Below are positions 12,544 to 27,100 of a stretch of 64,000 nucleotides of DNA, piece by piece (position 1 is the first letter of the stretch; the number at the start of each line of letters is the position of its first letter). The position numbers and the translations under genes were made by a program. Origin of the DNA: Anisakis pegreffii (Eukaryota; Nematoda; Chromadorea; Rhabditida; Anisakidae); the NCBI GenBank assembly GCA_035041965.1, contig JAPYMA010000216.1:62001-126000 (forward strand). Direction: 5' to 3'. Below the pieces are notes generated by a model. The model was not told where the DNA came from, searched no databases, and was given only the letters and a program-made list of their open reading frames with translations.

Positions 12544-15140
12544 TCATAAGAAATAATCCGGTTGAGGTTTCTTCGCCGGTGCTCCACGATTCTCCTTCAA
12601 AAATTTACTGATTTCATTCACACACACACCCAAAATACTCCGAATCTATTTCCACGAAAATTTTCTCAAGATTAAGCAAAACAAATTCAATTTCGATACG
12701 AATGTTACTATATGATTCGTATGAAAATACAACAAAAGCACTGATAATATGAAAAAAACAAAACCTGAGGTGCTGCTTCAAATATTGTGAAGTCCTTATT
12801 TAATTGTTCATCTAATTCCAGTATTGCTGCTACATTTCCACATCTTCAAGTAATATATGTAATGAGCAAGTAATAAAGTTTCTTAAGAATGTAATTTTGA
12901 AAAAAAAACTTACCTATAACAATAATTCGGTGCAGACCAAACCGTCAATACGGTCTCACCGAAATGCCATTTATAACCTTCCATGACCAACTGATGTGCA
13001 CGACATATCAATTCTACACCGTTTGTTTGACAAAACGCCTTCAAATTCATTCACTCGTTGTTTATTTTCAAACAATATCAGCACTTTCATTAAATAACAA
13101 TGACAATTTTGAGGAAACGGCTCTCGAAAGATTAATTACCTTCACGACATCCGAGCCGAATAAATATCCCGCACCACGTGGACTCACTCCCCATCCCATA
13201 CTATCCTCAGGATCTGACCACAACAGATCACACATCGGGCCGTCATGAGGAACCTTGAACAAAACAACTTACTTCATTATATCTTCCACATGAATTTATT
13301 GTATTAATATTACTGTCTATCAACGAATATCATTCGAAAATGAGAACGAATACTGGATTACATGATCAAAATTGGAACTAAACATTCATAAAAAATTCGA
13401 CTGATTGGCAAGAGTGATTGAGCATAGACTTTTGGTAATAAGGAAAGATTGAAACGAAGCAGAATCACGACGAACTTCTTGTTTTCTATCGATGGTTCGT
13501 ATCTGATCTAAGGTTTGTATACTCGGCGATAAACCGCCGTGCACACAAAATACTTTACCGGCAATTACGGCCGATAAACTGAGGCAGTCGAATACCTCCG
13601 TACAACATCTGCAATTGAATACATCTGAACCATTGAATTGGTAAACACATCCGATGCAGTGGATAACAAATTAGTGTTATTAAATGCAGTAGAAAGCATG
13701 TGAACAATGGCAAGAACAACTAAATGAATACCTCCAGACAGAGGATGAGCCGTACTTGCGCAAGCATTCATCATAAAAGCCGTAAACTTGTGTTATTTGG
13801 CGCGATTCGTGATTACCTCTGATGAGCATCATTCTATCCGGATACCTCACCTTCAGCGCCAACAATAACAGAAATGTCTGCAATTATTCACTTATTTATT
13901 TCTCTCTTCACTTATGATATTTTACTGCAGTGAATAAGAATTTTATGCCACTAAATTTCACTTGAAAATTTACTGAAATTTTATTCTTAGCAAAAACTCA
14001 CTAGAAATTTTGGAATAAATATAATACGGTTCATGAAATTTGCTGATTACGAAACAAAGTTTATCACGGAACGAACAAACAATGAAAACTCACCTCAACC
14101 GAATAAAAGCCTCTATCAACAAAATCACCGAGGAACAAATAATTCGTATCAGGAACCTCTCCACCAACTTTGAACAACTCCATCAAATCATAAAACTGTC
14201 CATGAATATCCCCGCAAATCTTCAATTCATTTACAATCAACAAATATCCCATATGAAATAAATTCAGCTCGTTTCTAAACCATTCTAGCCGCTTATCAAT
14301 GACTTCAAAGCTGATTCATTTCCTCTAATCAACCATCAAATTTAGTTTACTATTTAAATGTAAATGTAAAGTTGATATGAACAAGCAACAAAGTCATCCA
14401 AAAACACACCGTAACGGGCGAATCAACCACTTGTACGTTTCCTTCTTGCAGAAGTATTTCACGTGCCTTCGCACACAACGCTTTCACTTCTTGTTCCGGG
14501 ATACACTCACATCTCATCAACGTTTCGATTTGTCTACACGAAAGATTAAAATTAACACGGTTCTTATTGTCCTTAGCTCAAAGCATTGACATAGATGTGT
14601 CGACCACACTGCTCGCATGGAAGGTAACATTTGGACAACAAGAATGGCTCCCATAAGAATACAGACGTCCCCTGAGAAGACCAAAACAACAATAAATTGG
14701 CAAAATTATTCATCCAACCATGAATACTTATGGAAAAGAATCGCAAAATATGGAATGGTACCGATCTGTAGTGAGACTCGTCACGAACGTTCACAATGAA
14801 AACAAGTTGGATAATGGTGCTCCTTAATATTTTATGCCAAACCAATAAGTCTTTTTTGATGACTCTTTTTAAAGGACAGCTTTGGATGCGACAAATCGAA
14901 ATGACGATGAACCGATGTGGTTAATATGCTTTTAGCTAGTTAACTGAATGGAAGTTATTCGAGGATTCCCTGTCAGTAGAATCAATCAAACTGAAGTCAA
15001 CAATTCAAAAATACTACGGAAAAGAGCAAATGACAAAATGAAATAAAGAATGCTGACCGGTCGAGGTCGTTTGTGGTGATTGAAATAGGCGTGGACGGCA
15101 ATGCAGGTGCTGAGAAATTCTCATCCTCATTCATAACCAT
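12544..15140 (-). CDS. PPP4C: Protein phosphatase 4 catalytic subunit, 9 exons
   Basis: PPP-family phosphatase acting in centrosome, DNA-damage and splicing complexes with R2/R3 subunits. Exons on the minus strand: 15140-15058, 14533-14410, 14219-14094, 13877-13732, 13608-13476, 13253-13140, 13038-12914, 12843-12765, 12594-12544, giving 326 aa with all phases closing. Metal and catalytic motifs are intact: GDIHG (72-76), GDFVDRG (100-106), RGNHES (131-136), HGGLSPS. The sequence [18 protein letters not shown] and the NRGAPAKKP tail identify PP4 rather than PP2A or PP6. The C-terminus is DYFL, the carboxymethylated Leu signature. The N-terminus is about 19 residues longer than the human protein. 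A Cys replaces the usual Tyr after VWR. Identity is very secure. Confidence 0.97.
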
Positions 15141-16941
15141 CGCTCTATTTCGATCGTTCGTCAATTGCAATCTTAATCATAAACCCAACTAAATTCATTC
15201 CAATCACTCATCAAATCCGACTGCGTCACATAGATATGATATCATCAAATACAACGAATAAAATCACTCATGCACGTCGGAACGGACTCTAATTTAGACA
15301 ATTGTCTCATTCTTAAACGCGAAGACAATGACATTTCATTTTCTTGCTACTTTACGGTTTTTTAAGATTGAAAATGATCATCAGGCCAAGAATTCTTCGA
15401 CATTTGGATTCTCCAACAAGCACTGAACGTGAACTTACAAGATTACCAAAAAGTTTTATAAGTAAATCTCGCTTGACTGAGTTAATACTGAAACGGAATT
15501 TTTGAAAAATTCGGCTGAAATCCAGTGCAAATCAAAATCGTATTAGGTTAGACACCATGATGCACCTAAACTTAGTTCGAAAAAAAAACCGAAAGACCTC
15601 AAACATCTTAGAAATGAATGCCGAAATAATAGATACAAGTGAGTGAGGAAAACCTAAATGCATTTATGACCGGTACGATTTGCAAAAAGGTGAGAGAGTC
15701 AGAGGGAGCCGTCTATATAATAATCATAAGAATAAACGAGCGATTCGAAACTGTTTTTTGATTTTGACTAATTTGGCAAGAAATATTCCAAAATAATGTG
15801 GCCGATTTGTAGATGAGAATCCGACATCTTACCCAATTGCGTCTTAAGTACATAACAAATAAGAAAAAGCGCCATGCAAAGAAAGTTCTGTCGAATGAGT
15901 GTTACATTTTAACACATTCTTGGACTACCCATATCTTTGCTGTTTATTTCTCGATATTCAATGCAATGAGGTCAGCTCTGACAGGCACGCTTTCATCTTA
16001 CCGGGAATGGCAGTATTCCTTTAAGGAAGAAAAGACTGATAGGCGATGCCCCGTAATTTGACCTCTGACCAATGTGCTCATTTCGATCGCCGCATCTCTC
16101 TCCTTATGTCTTTGGAATATGAATGTTTTAATCGCAGAGGAAAGTTTTGTTCGAAACCAAGTCCCCATGTCATTGATGTTGTGAGCCTGAGCCAGGCTAT
16201 GATTTGTCTTGTATCTATCATCTAATTATCTGTTATTATTCGTTAATGTTTGAATCATTAGTTTGGAAGAGCTCAGAAACCTTGGTGACTTCTGAAGTCT
16301 TAACCGCATCGTTGCAGTCTTGCATTATTATAACAATGCACACCACCACTTCTGGATAAACACAAACATTCTGGAGAGGCGCGGACTGAAAAGAGTTCTA
16401 CAAAATATTCAAACTAAGGACGAGTTTTGATGCAGTTTGCTTTCATCGGTCCAGACCCACGTCCGGGTGGCTGACAAATACATGCGCGATAAGTCTGAAC
16501 TACGACAAGAACGATGAGGCATGCGCAAATTGTCGGAGTGACAGCTTATCTCGGACCGAATTGTTGTGGACCCAGATACTCGTACCGGGATAATTCCAGT
16601 TCAAGATATCCCACATCGCGCATTTTGATGTCGATCTGATAGCAGATATGCATGTTCTGCTTGTTGATGCGATCGTTTTCATTTACTTCAGCTTACGATG
16701 TTAGGTTTACTTGTTAGGTTCGCATGCGCGAACAAATCGTCAAACTGTCAGAGAGTGGAGCAGAAAGCAACGAGTTGCAACTTTTGCGATCGACATTTTT
16801 TAGAGTGCTAATATATTAGTTTGTAATCGTCAGTACATCGGTGAATTGCTGGATCTGTTCAGCTACTGGTAATCCTGCTGTTTAGGTTATTCGACATAAA
16901 TCTTCAGGGCTATATCCAGCTACACAAACAATATCTTCACA
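15141..16941. other. Divergent intergenic region between PP4C and HP1
   Basis: This stretch holds the promoters of both genes. The middle part (about 15960-16700) has higher GC and several unusually open frames on both strands, the best being 16546-16686 on the minus strand. None matches a family I recognise. Confidence 0.5.
16546..16686 (-). other. Unidentified open segment, possibly exon or transposon remnant
   Basis: The minus-strand frame reads VNENDRINKQNMHICYQ and onward through RDVGYLELELSRYEYLG to a stop, with good codon variety and an AAG acceptor-like site just before it. The plus strand is also open across part of it (RIVVDPDTRTGIIPVQD). No Met start or downstream exon was found. 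I do not recognise either reading and assign no function. Confidence 0.25.
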
Positions 16942-18280
<1,339 letters not shown>

Positions 18281-21133
18281 ATTTATTCTGAATTTGTTGC
18301 AATCAAGCAGTTGTTTTTTGTTATTGTTCTACATTGCGATATGATACACGATGCAAATGAAGTTCCGTGTCTAAGTTTCAACAGATCACTTCTATGGAAA
18401 TTCATTGCTAAAATAGTTTCCGAATCTCTAACTTACTATGAAACTATTGCCGTGCATACCTCATATGATCACCTATCGATCATATACTCTGTAATATATC
18501 ACTACGTAATCTTGTTCTGATCAGTTGATTGTTTTCTTTTTGTTGATTTCAGTTTTTCAATGAATATGTTCTAAACGTGCACAGATTCTACTTTATTTGC
18601 CTATTTTAACGACCGTTCTACTCAAATTTTGTTTTTTTTTGTCGGTAGTGGGGTTGAGAGCATTCTGCAGGAATATCTTTTTGTTAGAAAGTTGAGTTTG
18701 TTCGTACGTTGTTTTGTCAGGGCGATGTTTTGCTGGAGCTAGGTCATATTGGTGCTCCTTTACGAGGAAGTCAATACATTTCTGATTAATATCATTAACA
18801 TCTCCCGTTTATTTAAGATAAGCAAATATTATTTGTTTTGTTGTTTAAATTACAAATTATCATCGATGTTCTTCACTTTGGAGGACAGTAGCAATCGAGA
18901 AGCTAGGAAGAACCTGAACAAGTGGCAGTTGGTGACCACTCTATATTTTTCGCTCACACTAATAATCCCCGTAGATTGCTACTGTTCTATGTTGATACCA
19001 GTTCAAGTTTTGATTCGATTCATTCGCATTCTTATCCCTACTCGTATTGCTTTTGTTCGTCGTTGTCTCAAGGAACAGATTTTTAAACGATATCACTCTG
19101 TACTTTGTTGTATGAAACTATGTTTTGACAATAAATATTCTCAATTATTCTTCATAAGGCACACCCAACTACATTCCTGCTTGATCATCTCATGTTGCTC
19201 CTTTGATATCGATTGGTGGTAACAGGGCAGCGCTGACATGTTAACTGCTGCTTGAACGAATAAGAGCACTTCTTTGAATTATTGAAAGTGAAATTACACG
19301 TTAACAGTTTGTGTTCAATGTTGTTTCAGTGCAAACGCTGTAATCACTTGAAAACAGTTTCGTTTAGTGTACTCTAAATGAATGTCTGTTTTGAGTAAAT
19401 AGGCAGAAGCAATAAACAATTTTTAATAAGCATATCAACCGGTTGCTTACACATATACAGAATCATATGATAAAATATCAATTAATCATACAACACAACA
19501 ATCGAAAGCAATATTTCTGGTAAGCAGCAATATGTCACAGTCACTTTCGAAGAGAACACAAACAAAAAACTATATTATAAGAGCCGAAGCAGATAAACGA
19601 GAATTTCATAGGGTTTTGTGCATTCGTTGTTGAATGAACAAACCGAAAGTTGCGTACATTAAAGACGAACTATTGTTAATAATTCACGTAATATCTTGAA
19701 GGATACGCATCGATACAGTTTGCTGACGAGATACCACTGCCTGAACGTGGCACAAAGGAGGATGAAAAGTAATACTTTAGCCGTATTCAAAACAAAATTT
19801 GTTAGAATTTCAGACTGGGCATATGAATGAGGACAGCACGATCACAGATAAGCCGATCAGACGATCAGAAAGATCAACTGCAAAAATCTTTGTTCTATTC
19901 CATTGATAGAAACACATCTATCGAACTACTAACAAGAATGGACGAGCAAATAAATGAACACAAAGAACAACACAAGAACAACAGAAAATCGAGTGAAATG
20001 AGGTGCGAAAAAGAAGACAAGCATCGGAAATGAAATAAACAAGAGCAAAATGTTATCAATTTTAAAAAATAAAAATCTGAAACGGACAAAACAAAAAGAC
20101 AAAACATCACAAAGCACTACACAAAAATCATACACGCAACAACAGCACTATCAATGGACATTATACAGTACAGAATCGAAAGGAAATTATACTAATGTTG
20201 AATCTGCAGAAAGACGTCATTTTTAGCGAATAATACTCAAAAATGAAGTGCGATCTGGTATTGTAGAAATGTTGATCTTCACACATGAAAGATTATGGAT
20301 TCTAAGAACAACGCGATATTAAGAATAAATTCTAAATACTCCAAAGATTAGCTGCAGAAGCAAGAATATGAGTGAACGTGAAATTCAACAAATAAGTTAG
20401 CTGTTGTTAAAGTGGGAATTCAACACAGAAGAAGAGCCCAGCCCTTCATCACAAGAATCCATAAGAAACTTCTGAGCTTTCAGCAGAAGGTGATATGCTT
20501 CAAGCATAAGGACGTTAGAGAGAATGGGAGCGGTTAGCAGAAGATAATTGAACGATTATGGAAATACAACATTTATAATTCCAAAATAAACACACCAGTC
20601 ACTAGTACCAATTCTCATCGGATACAAATAAGCGAATCGTTATGCAGTTCTAGAAAAAATTCAGCTTGGCGGACAATCATAAATACTTTTTAAAAAACAA
20701 ATAGACATTGTGAAATCAAAAAGACAAGCAAAAATATGATCGAATGTGAATTTCAAAAAATTAGTTGAATGAAAGAAATGGAAATTCAACTGAACACAAG
20801 TCAGCAATTATCAATTGAAGAGAACTTTTGAAATAATTTCTCGTCAAAAACACATTCACAATAATCATTCGTTCAAATCCCATTCAGCTGTAATTCAGTT
20901 TGCAAATTTATATACTGACAAAATCAATTATTCACCGTTTATATTAACATTCTTCATTCAGAACAACTCAGCGAATTTCTCCACCCACAAAGCGCACTCT
21001 CACGAAACTAGAAATAAAATGACTACAAAATCTAGGAGTGTATCCAATCAGCTGACAAAAACAATAACGATAACATTCCACTTCTCTCAAAACAAAACCA
21101 GATATGCACTACACAAAAGCACTACGAGTATAA
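18281..21133. other. Convergent intergenic region between HP1 and CYLD
   Basis: No supported gene. A 157-codon plus-strand frame (18749-19222) is rich in Phe, Ile, Leu and Cys, without a domain, and looks fortuitous. Two diverged direct repeats sharing AATATGA, GTGAA and TTCAA blocks are visible near 20360-20460 and 20730-20800. Confidence 0.45.
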
Positions 21134-24100
21134 TTATGCATCAAACTGATTCTTTGCGAACAGACGTGCAGCCAATGCCATCGGATCAATTTTCTTATCG
21201 GACTGTTGTTGCTGTTCATCGTAAGTGTAAATGCAAACGTAGCAATCAGAGATGAATCTATTCATTTGCATGTCCGATTCCACTTCTGTTGGCAAACGAC
21301 TATCCTTCTCAAGACTCGAACGTATCTTTGCAATACCTGATTCACTCAACCACTGCGACATTTTATTACATTGTTTCACCTTAAGCACAACGTCTTTTCA
21401 CATTCTCATTTGCAAAACATTCACTATTTGATGGATCTAAATTCTATTTCAGTGAACGATGAATTTCCCTCTTTTGCTACCACAAAATAGACAAGAAAAC
21501 AAAGCGAACGATGATTTCGTGAAAACACTTTTAATCGACCATTTAGAATATTTGTTCCATTTCAAAAAATTAATTAATAAAATATGATCATATAATTCGT
21601 TTTTGTATAAAATAAACTATTTTGACAACTTCGTCTCCCCGTAACCGACACCATAAATAGAAAAATAAAAATGATTAAAAAAACAAACCTCAGGGACGTT
21701 GTAACCATCGGAAAGACCTACTCGATCGGCCATTGAATCAAACATCAACCATTTGTTCAATGTGTTTGTTCGAATAAAAGTGACATAATGTGACATTTCG
21801 ATACATAAAACTGCAGAAAGTTGTAATTTACGTGATGGTATAATTGATGAACGTCGAGTTGTTAGTGACGAAGTGAGGGTGGAGGTTATTGACGATGTTA
21901 ATGTGGCATGACGTTGATCTGCGTTCGGGTTTTGTGACGAGCGATTCGCATTGCTATTGTAACTGCTCGATCTTTTGATTGGCTGAGGTTGATGATCGTA
22001 TCCAAGGTGCGCTTTTTCGTAACATATTGCACAATATGTCACCTGCAATTCCATTATTTCATTATTCCATTTTCACAACTCACACTTCGTTTTAACACTA
22101 AAATATGAATCGACTGAATCATATTATTCCTTCACATTCACTTCCAACGTAACGCTTATTGATCATAATATTTTTTCTTCTATTAAATCCAAACAAATTT
22201 GTTTTCTTCTTGTATTCCTCCCAATTAAATTCATACGGAAGAGACCTTAGTAAAACAAATGAAAAGCGTTGAATAGATGAGCCTGTAAGCAAGAAGAGTA
22301 ACGAAAAAGTATTACGTACATCACTGAGCAGCACCTCTTTAGTTAGGAAGCATTCAGGACATATCCAATCCGCACATTTACCACATATTGTACACGGCCT
22401 TTTAGCTGAAAAAAAAAGCATTAATGAACGCTGATCGTTGGTTGATAGACATTTCGATGAGGCAATTTCTTTTTAGTGAATAAAAATGAGAAATTTCACA
22501 TAAGAGATCACATAATTTGAATGACTAAATAAGTACTCCTTATAGATTTATACTATGCAATGTAATGAGTGTAATCAGAAAACAATACTTGATTACATAC
22601 AATCAAATACGAGATGTGTGATATCAAGCTCTTGTTGCGGAATTATCTTATCGAATACTTTTTGTCGTCCATAACGTGGCAATTGTAGAATCAACACTTT
22701 TGGATCCTTAATTGCAGTCATTATAACCTTGGCCAAAAAATTCATCATTGCATATGGTTGTTGAAAATGTCAGCACTGAGCACATCGCCATTTTTATGTG
22801 CAATCAGATATACGTGAGCGATCAGTGTGTTGATGTATGATAACAATAAAAACGAAATGAAGAACAAATGAATGAGTGACACGACACCTTAGCAAATTGA
22901 ATGTTCGACGCGAACAGAGATCTTTCAACGATGGACTGAACGGTTATGAGAAGACGTTGCTCACCACTCCACAAATCTTCTGTTATCAACGGGCATATAT
23001 ACGCTGGATCTGTGGTACCGTCGTTGATATTCCTTCAAATTTTTAGTTCAATAATTTCTAAAACGAATTTACAGTTTATTCTAAAATTTACAGTTTATTC
23101 TAAAACGAATTTATATTCTAAAACGAATAATTTAGTTCAATATATTCTAATTCATTTGCATTCATAACAACGTTTTCCAAAAACGGTGCAGTTATCTTCA
23201 AATGGGTTAGATAAAAACAAATGTGATCAGATGAACCTGAGTTGAAGAAACGGTTTAACTTGAAGAACTTTATCGAATAGAGCGATAAGCACTTCTTCGG
23301 GATCTTTCTCATCCGATGTTAATCCGGACATTTCTGGTAAAAGTTTTTCTAACAGCTGCCGCAATTTATAAATGTGATCTGCACGAACAAAATGAAACCT
23401 ACAACAAAATTTGTACAGTAAAAATTACTTCATCACTGCATCTTTGTGAAGCGCTTTTTTGGAGTATCGTTCTCGATTGGAACTTAAATGTCTTGTTTTT
23501 TCATTACTGACTTCTGACAATTCAAATGAATGAACTTGAACTCTGCGTTATCTATTGTTGGAAATATAACTGAATTTCAAAAGATCAGTAAAGTATCTGC
23601 TGAAAGTAAAAAAGTGTGAAATAAAGTTGAAACGTATCGACTGAAGATGAAAATAAAACTGACTTCCTTAGAGGATAAACGATTTCAGTTGCAAGAATGC
23701 GCACCAATTCCCGTCGTGAATGATCCGTTATGGTGTCTCTCGATTCCAGAATACTGAATAAGAAATGATCATTTCATCATGTCCGTGAATGATAGTTGCA
23801 CGTTGAGCAAATTTTACTCGAACATCTTTTTTAAGCATCAAATAACTCGGCAAATGAATAGCCATTCCAAAAGATTAAAAGTCTTAACGAACACGATCAA
23901 ACGAACATAACTTTCCAATGACAAGTTGGAACCAACGTCACTGAAGCATATTTATGCCTTTCACGAATCGCAAATAAACAATCAATGAATCGACAACAAC
24001 AACAAAAAAAAAACAGAAGATATACCTATCAAACGCAGAACTCTGCGCAAACATTGCGTAGAGTGTAGCATCTAAATAACAACTATTGCGATATCCTTGA

Positions 24101-27100
24101 ATGCCTTTCATACGACCGATTAAACTTTCAATATTTCGTGTTGGTTGACACGGGTTCAACTCAACTCCACCGTCCAACGTACCGAATTTCGAACCATTCA
24201 CTTAAACTGCCTTTGTTATTTACCTTCTTCCAGATGATAACCATATTCTTTTGTAAGACGAAAATAGTAACTATAATAATGATGAAAATAATAATAACAA
24301 TCATTATTACGCCTCTAATGAATTGATTACAATAACTATCTGGCTGAAAACCATTAAAACCAAACCAAGTAATTGCTATGATAAACACTACAGTTGCTAA
24401 TCGCAACGATATTTCTCACTACGGGAACAACTTATTGTGTATTTATATTTCTATCTGTACTGAGTTCTACCGCAAGATGAATATTTCAAAGTTCAGCAAT
24501 ATCAATGAACACGAGAAATACTTTTCGAATCAACAACAAAACATTTACAGTGCAGATCGCAGTTATCGTCGTTGATATTATCACTGACAATCGGTGTTGC
24601 AAACCGATTGTCCGGCTGAAGCGAAGAGATTGGAACGATTGTGACAGGACCATTCGAATGATCGTACATCTTCGTTAAACTGTTGAATGAGCTTTCCAAA
24701 TCAATGTCCAATGGCCATCCATTCGGTATTGAACCTTCCTGAAACTTCGAAGGTGCAAAAATGAGGAAAGTGGCATCCGGAGAGACCACTACGGGTAAGA
24801 ATGTCAATGTCAACAAAAAGGAACTCAAGAAACAGTCTGCACACAACGAGAATAGATTTTTTACTGCAATGGCAACCCTTTGTGAAGAATACCGAAAAGA
24901 AAGAAGATGAATTCTGTAGTTTCGTAAACGATATGTAGCGTTAAAACCACAATCAGAATGTAAAGCGAAAGGAAAATGACATTTTAAAAGGGAACTGGAC
25001 GAACGAACAATTTCAACAGCAACTGATTTAACGTTATTTCGTTCATCGACGTCACTCAGATATCCAATCCATTTCACAACGCCGAAACGTCGTTCGTTCC
25101 GATAATCTACGTCTACACACGATCCTGCAAATACCCAACACAAATTCATCTATTACTATTACAGTCATTAATGTTGACTGTCATATGAATTTGAATTCAT
25201 TCAACTGCTGAAGCTCATTGATTATTTATCAAAAATAAAGCATTATAAAAAAGTTGACAGAGCTATTCATATGAAGCTTACTGAACAGCCGACAAGATGA
25301 CACCGATAATAATAATATTAGTCAACGGGATTTTAATAATTATTATGACAAAAAAGAAAAAAAACAATTGTAATAAGCGCACAATCTTACCAACAGTAAA
25401 CTGCGGTTGACTGACATCATTAATATTATTATTATTAATATTGATCGGTGTATTATCATAATCAACACCAAAATATTTTAGAGGTGCATCATTGGAGATA
25501 CGAATGGAATCATAATCATCACTCCGGTTACGAATATCGGTTTGATGATCCGATGACTTGTTATCCGAACAGCCAAACGGTGATAATGGAAGGGGAGAGT
25601 TGATAGCATTATCAGCTGGCATATCACTCTCCTTCATACACGCTGATAACGGTAGAAGACCTGCGTGATTGAGTGCAGTACGGAACAGTTCTAGGCCTTG
25701 ATAACGACCTGTACCTCCACCAATTTCTTCATCCTTAATTGTATTGGTAAAACATCTTGGCACAATGGTTACTTAACTAAAATGAAATTTCATTCTCATA
25801 TAAAACTGTATCCTGAAGAATACAATCCACAATAAACTTTTCGGGATTACGCAATTATTCAGCGACTGAAACAACGCTAATTGCTCACATTCACTCAAAC
25901 CAAAAGTAACTTTCCATTTGGACATTTCTTAGTACAATATTTACTGAAGCGAGTACAGACACGTTTTCATTTCCAGCACTATTGAGAATCACATTCATTA
26001 TCATAATTTCTCTGAATCTCAGTTCATTTCCGAATCGAAAGCAACTGGAAACAAACTTAACCCACCACTAACAATACATATAAAAAGGAATTCACATAAT
26101 AAATTTAAATAAATGCAAAATTCAAATCAAAGCAATGATTGAATGAACAGTGAAATAAAGAACGCACAAAATCCACTCCAACATAAATGTTACTATGCCC
26201 TTTCAAACGACCCGTCCATTTAACAGTACCGTGTCTTGGAATACCATCTCTGTCGAACCATACAATTCGATCACCGTTACATAATCCACAACAGTTTGGC
26301 ATACTCAAATAAAGACGCACCAATAACGCAACAAAACAATTAAATCACTGAATAAACAACGAAAAAGTGAATAAACAATATTTGTGGTTTTACGCAGTGG
26401 ATGAAGAAAATACGATAAAGTAAATCCAGTAAAAGTAAATCGACAAAAGCAAAACCAAATGAAATGAATCGTACCTTATTGTAGAAGTACTAATGTTATT
26501 GGTGATTACATTCATATTCTTTGCGTCGAAAAAATTCGAACTTGATGATTTATTAAGCTTATTTGAGGATGACGATTTCTGAACAGCTTTCAGATCTAAA
26601 TTCGAATTTGATGCGGAGATGTTGATGGGTATATTTATGGATGTGCCTGATGCAATGCTTTGTGAAGATGAAGGACCTGCACGAGGTACACACATCAGCT
26701 GTTCGTTATTGTTGTTATTGTTAATGATGTTACTCGATGACGCAGTATTAGTTGATGAGTGAGAATGGGACATGGCTGGCGGTTTTGATGGAGTATCGTG
26801 ACTTGGTGAGTACTGAGGCGCAAACGAACGTGATAACCTTATCGACGGCGGTGATACTGACTTTGGCACATTCTTCGCAGCACTGCAATCATTACTTATT
26901 TAGGATAATCTACCGAACAATTTGCTTCATTTTACTCTATTTGCAAATCGACACCGGTTCTGAATGATCATCATTTCATTTTATTTGGGTATAAGATCAG
27001 AATGAGCCTTAATATACTCCTTTTATTGGTCGTAAACGAATTAATTCAATTACGCTGTTCAAATTTTTCAGATGTACCAACTCCATCCAAGAATAAAACT

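Noticed and set aside
18749..19222. 157-codon plus-strand open frame, the longest in the window
   Set aside because: Composition is dominated by Phe, Ile, Leu and Cys as expected from T-rich DNA. It has no domain, no splice partners and no similarity I recognise.
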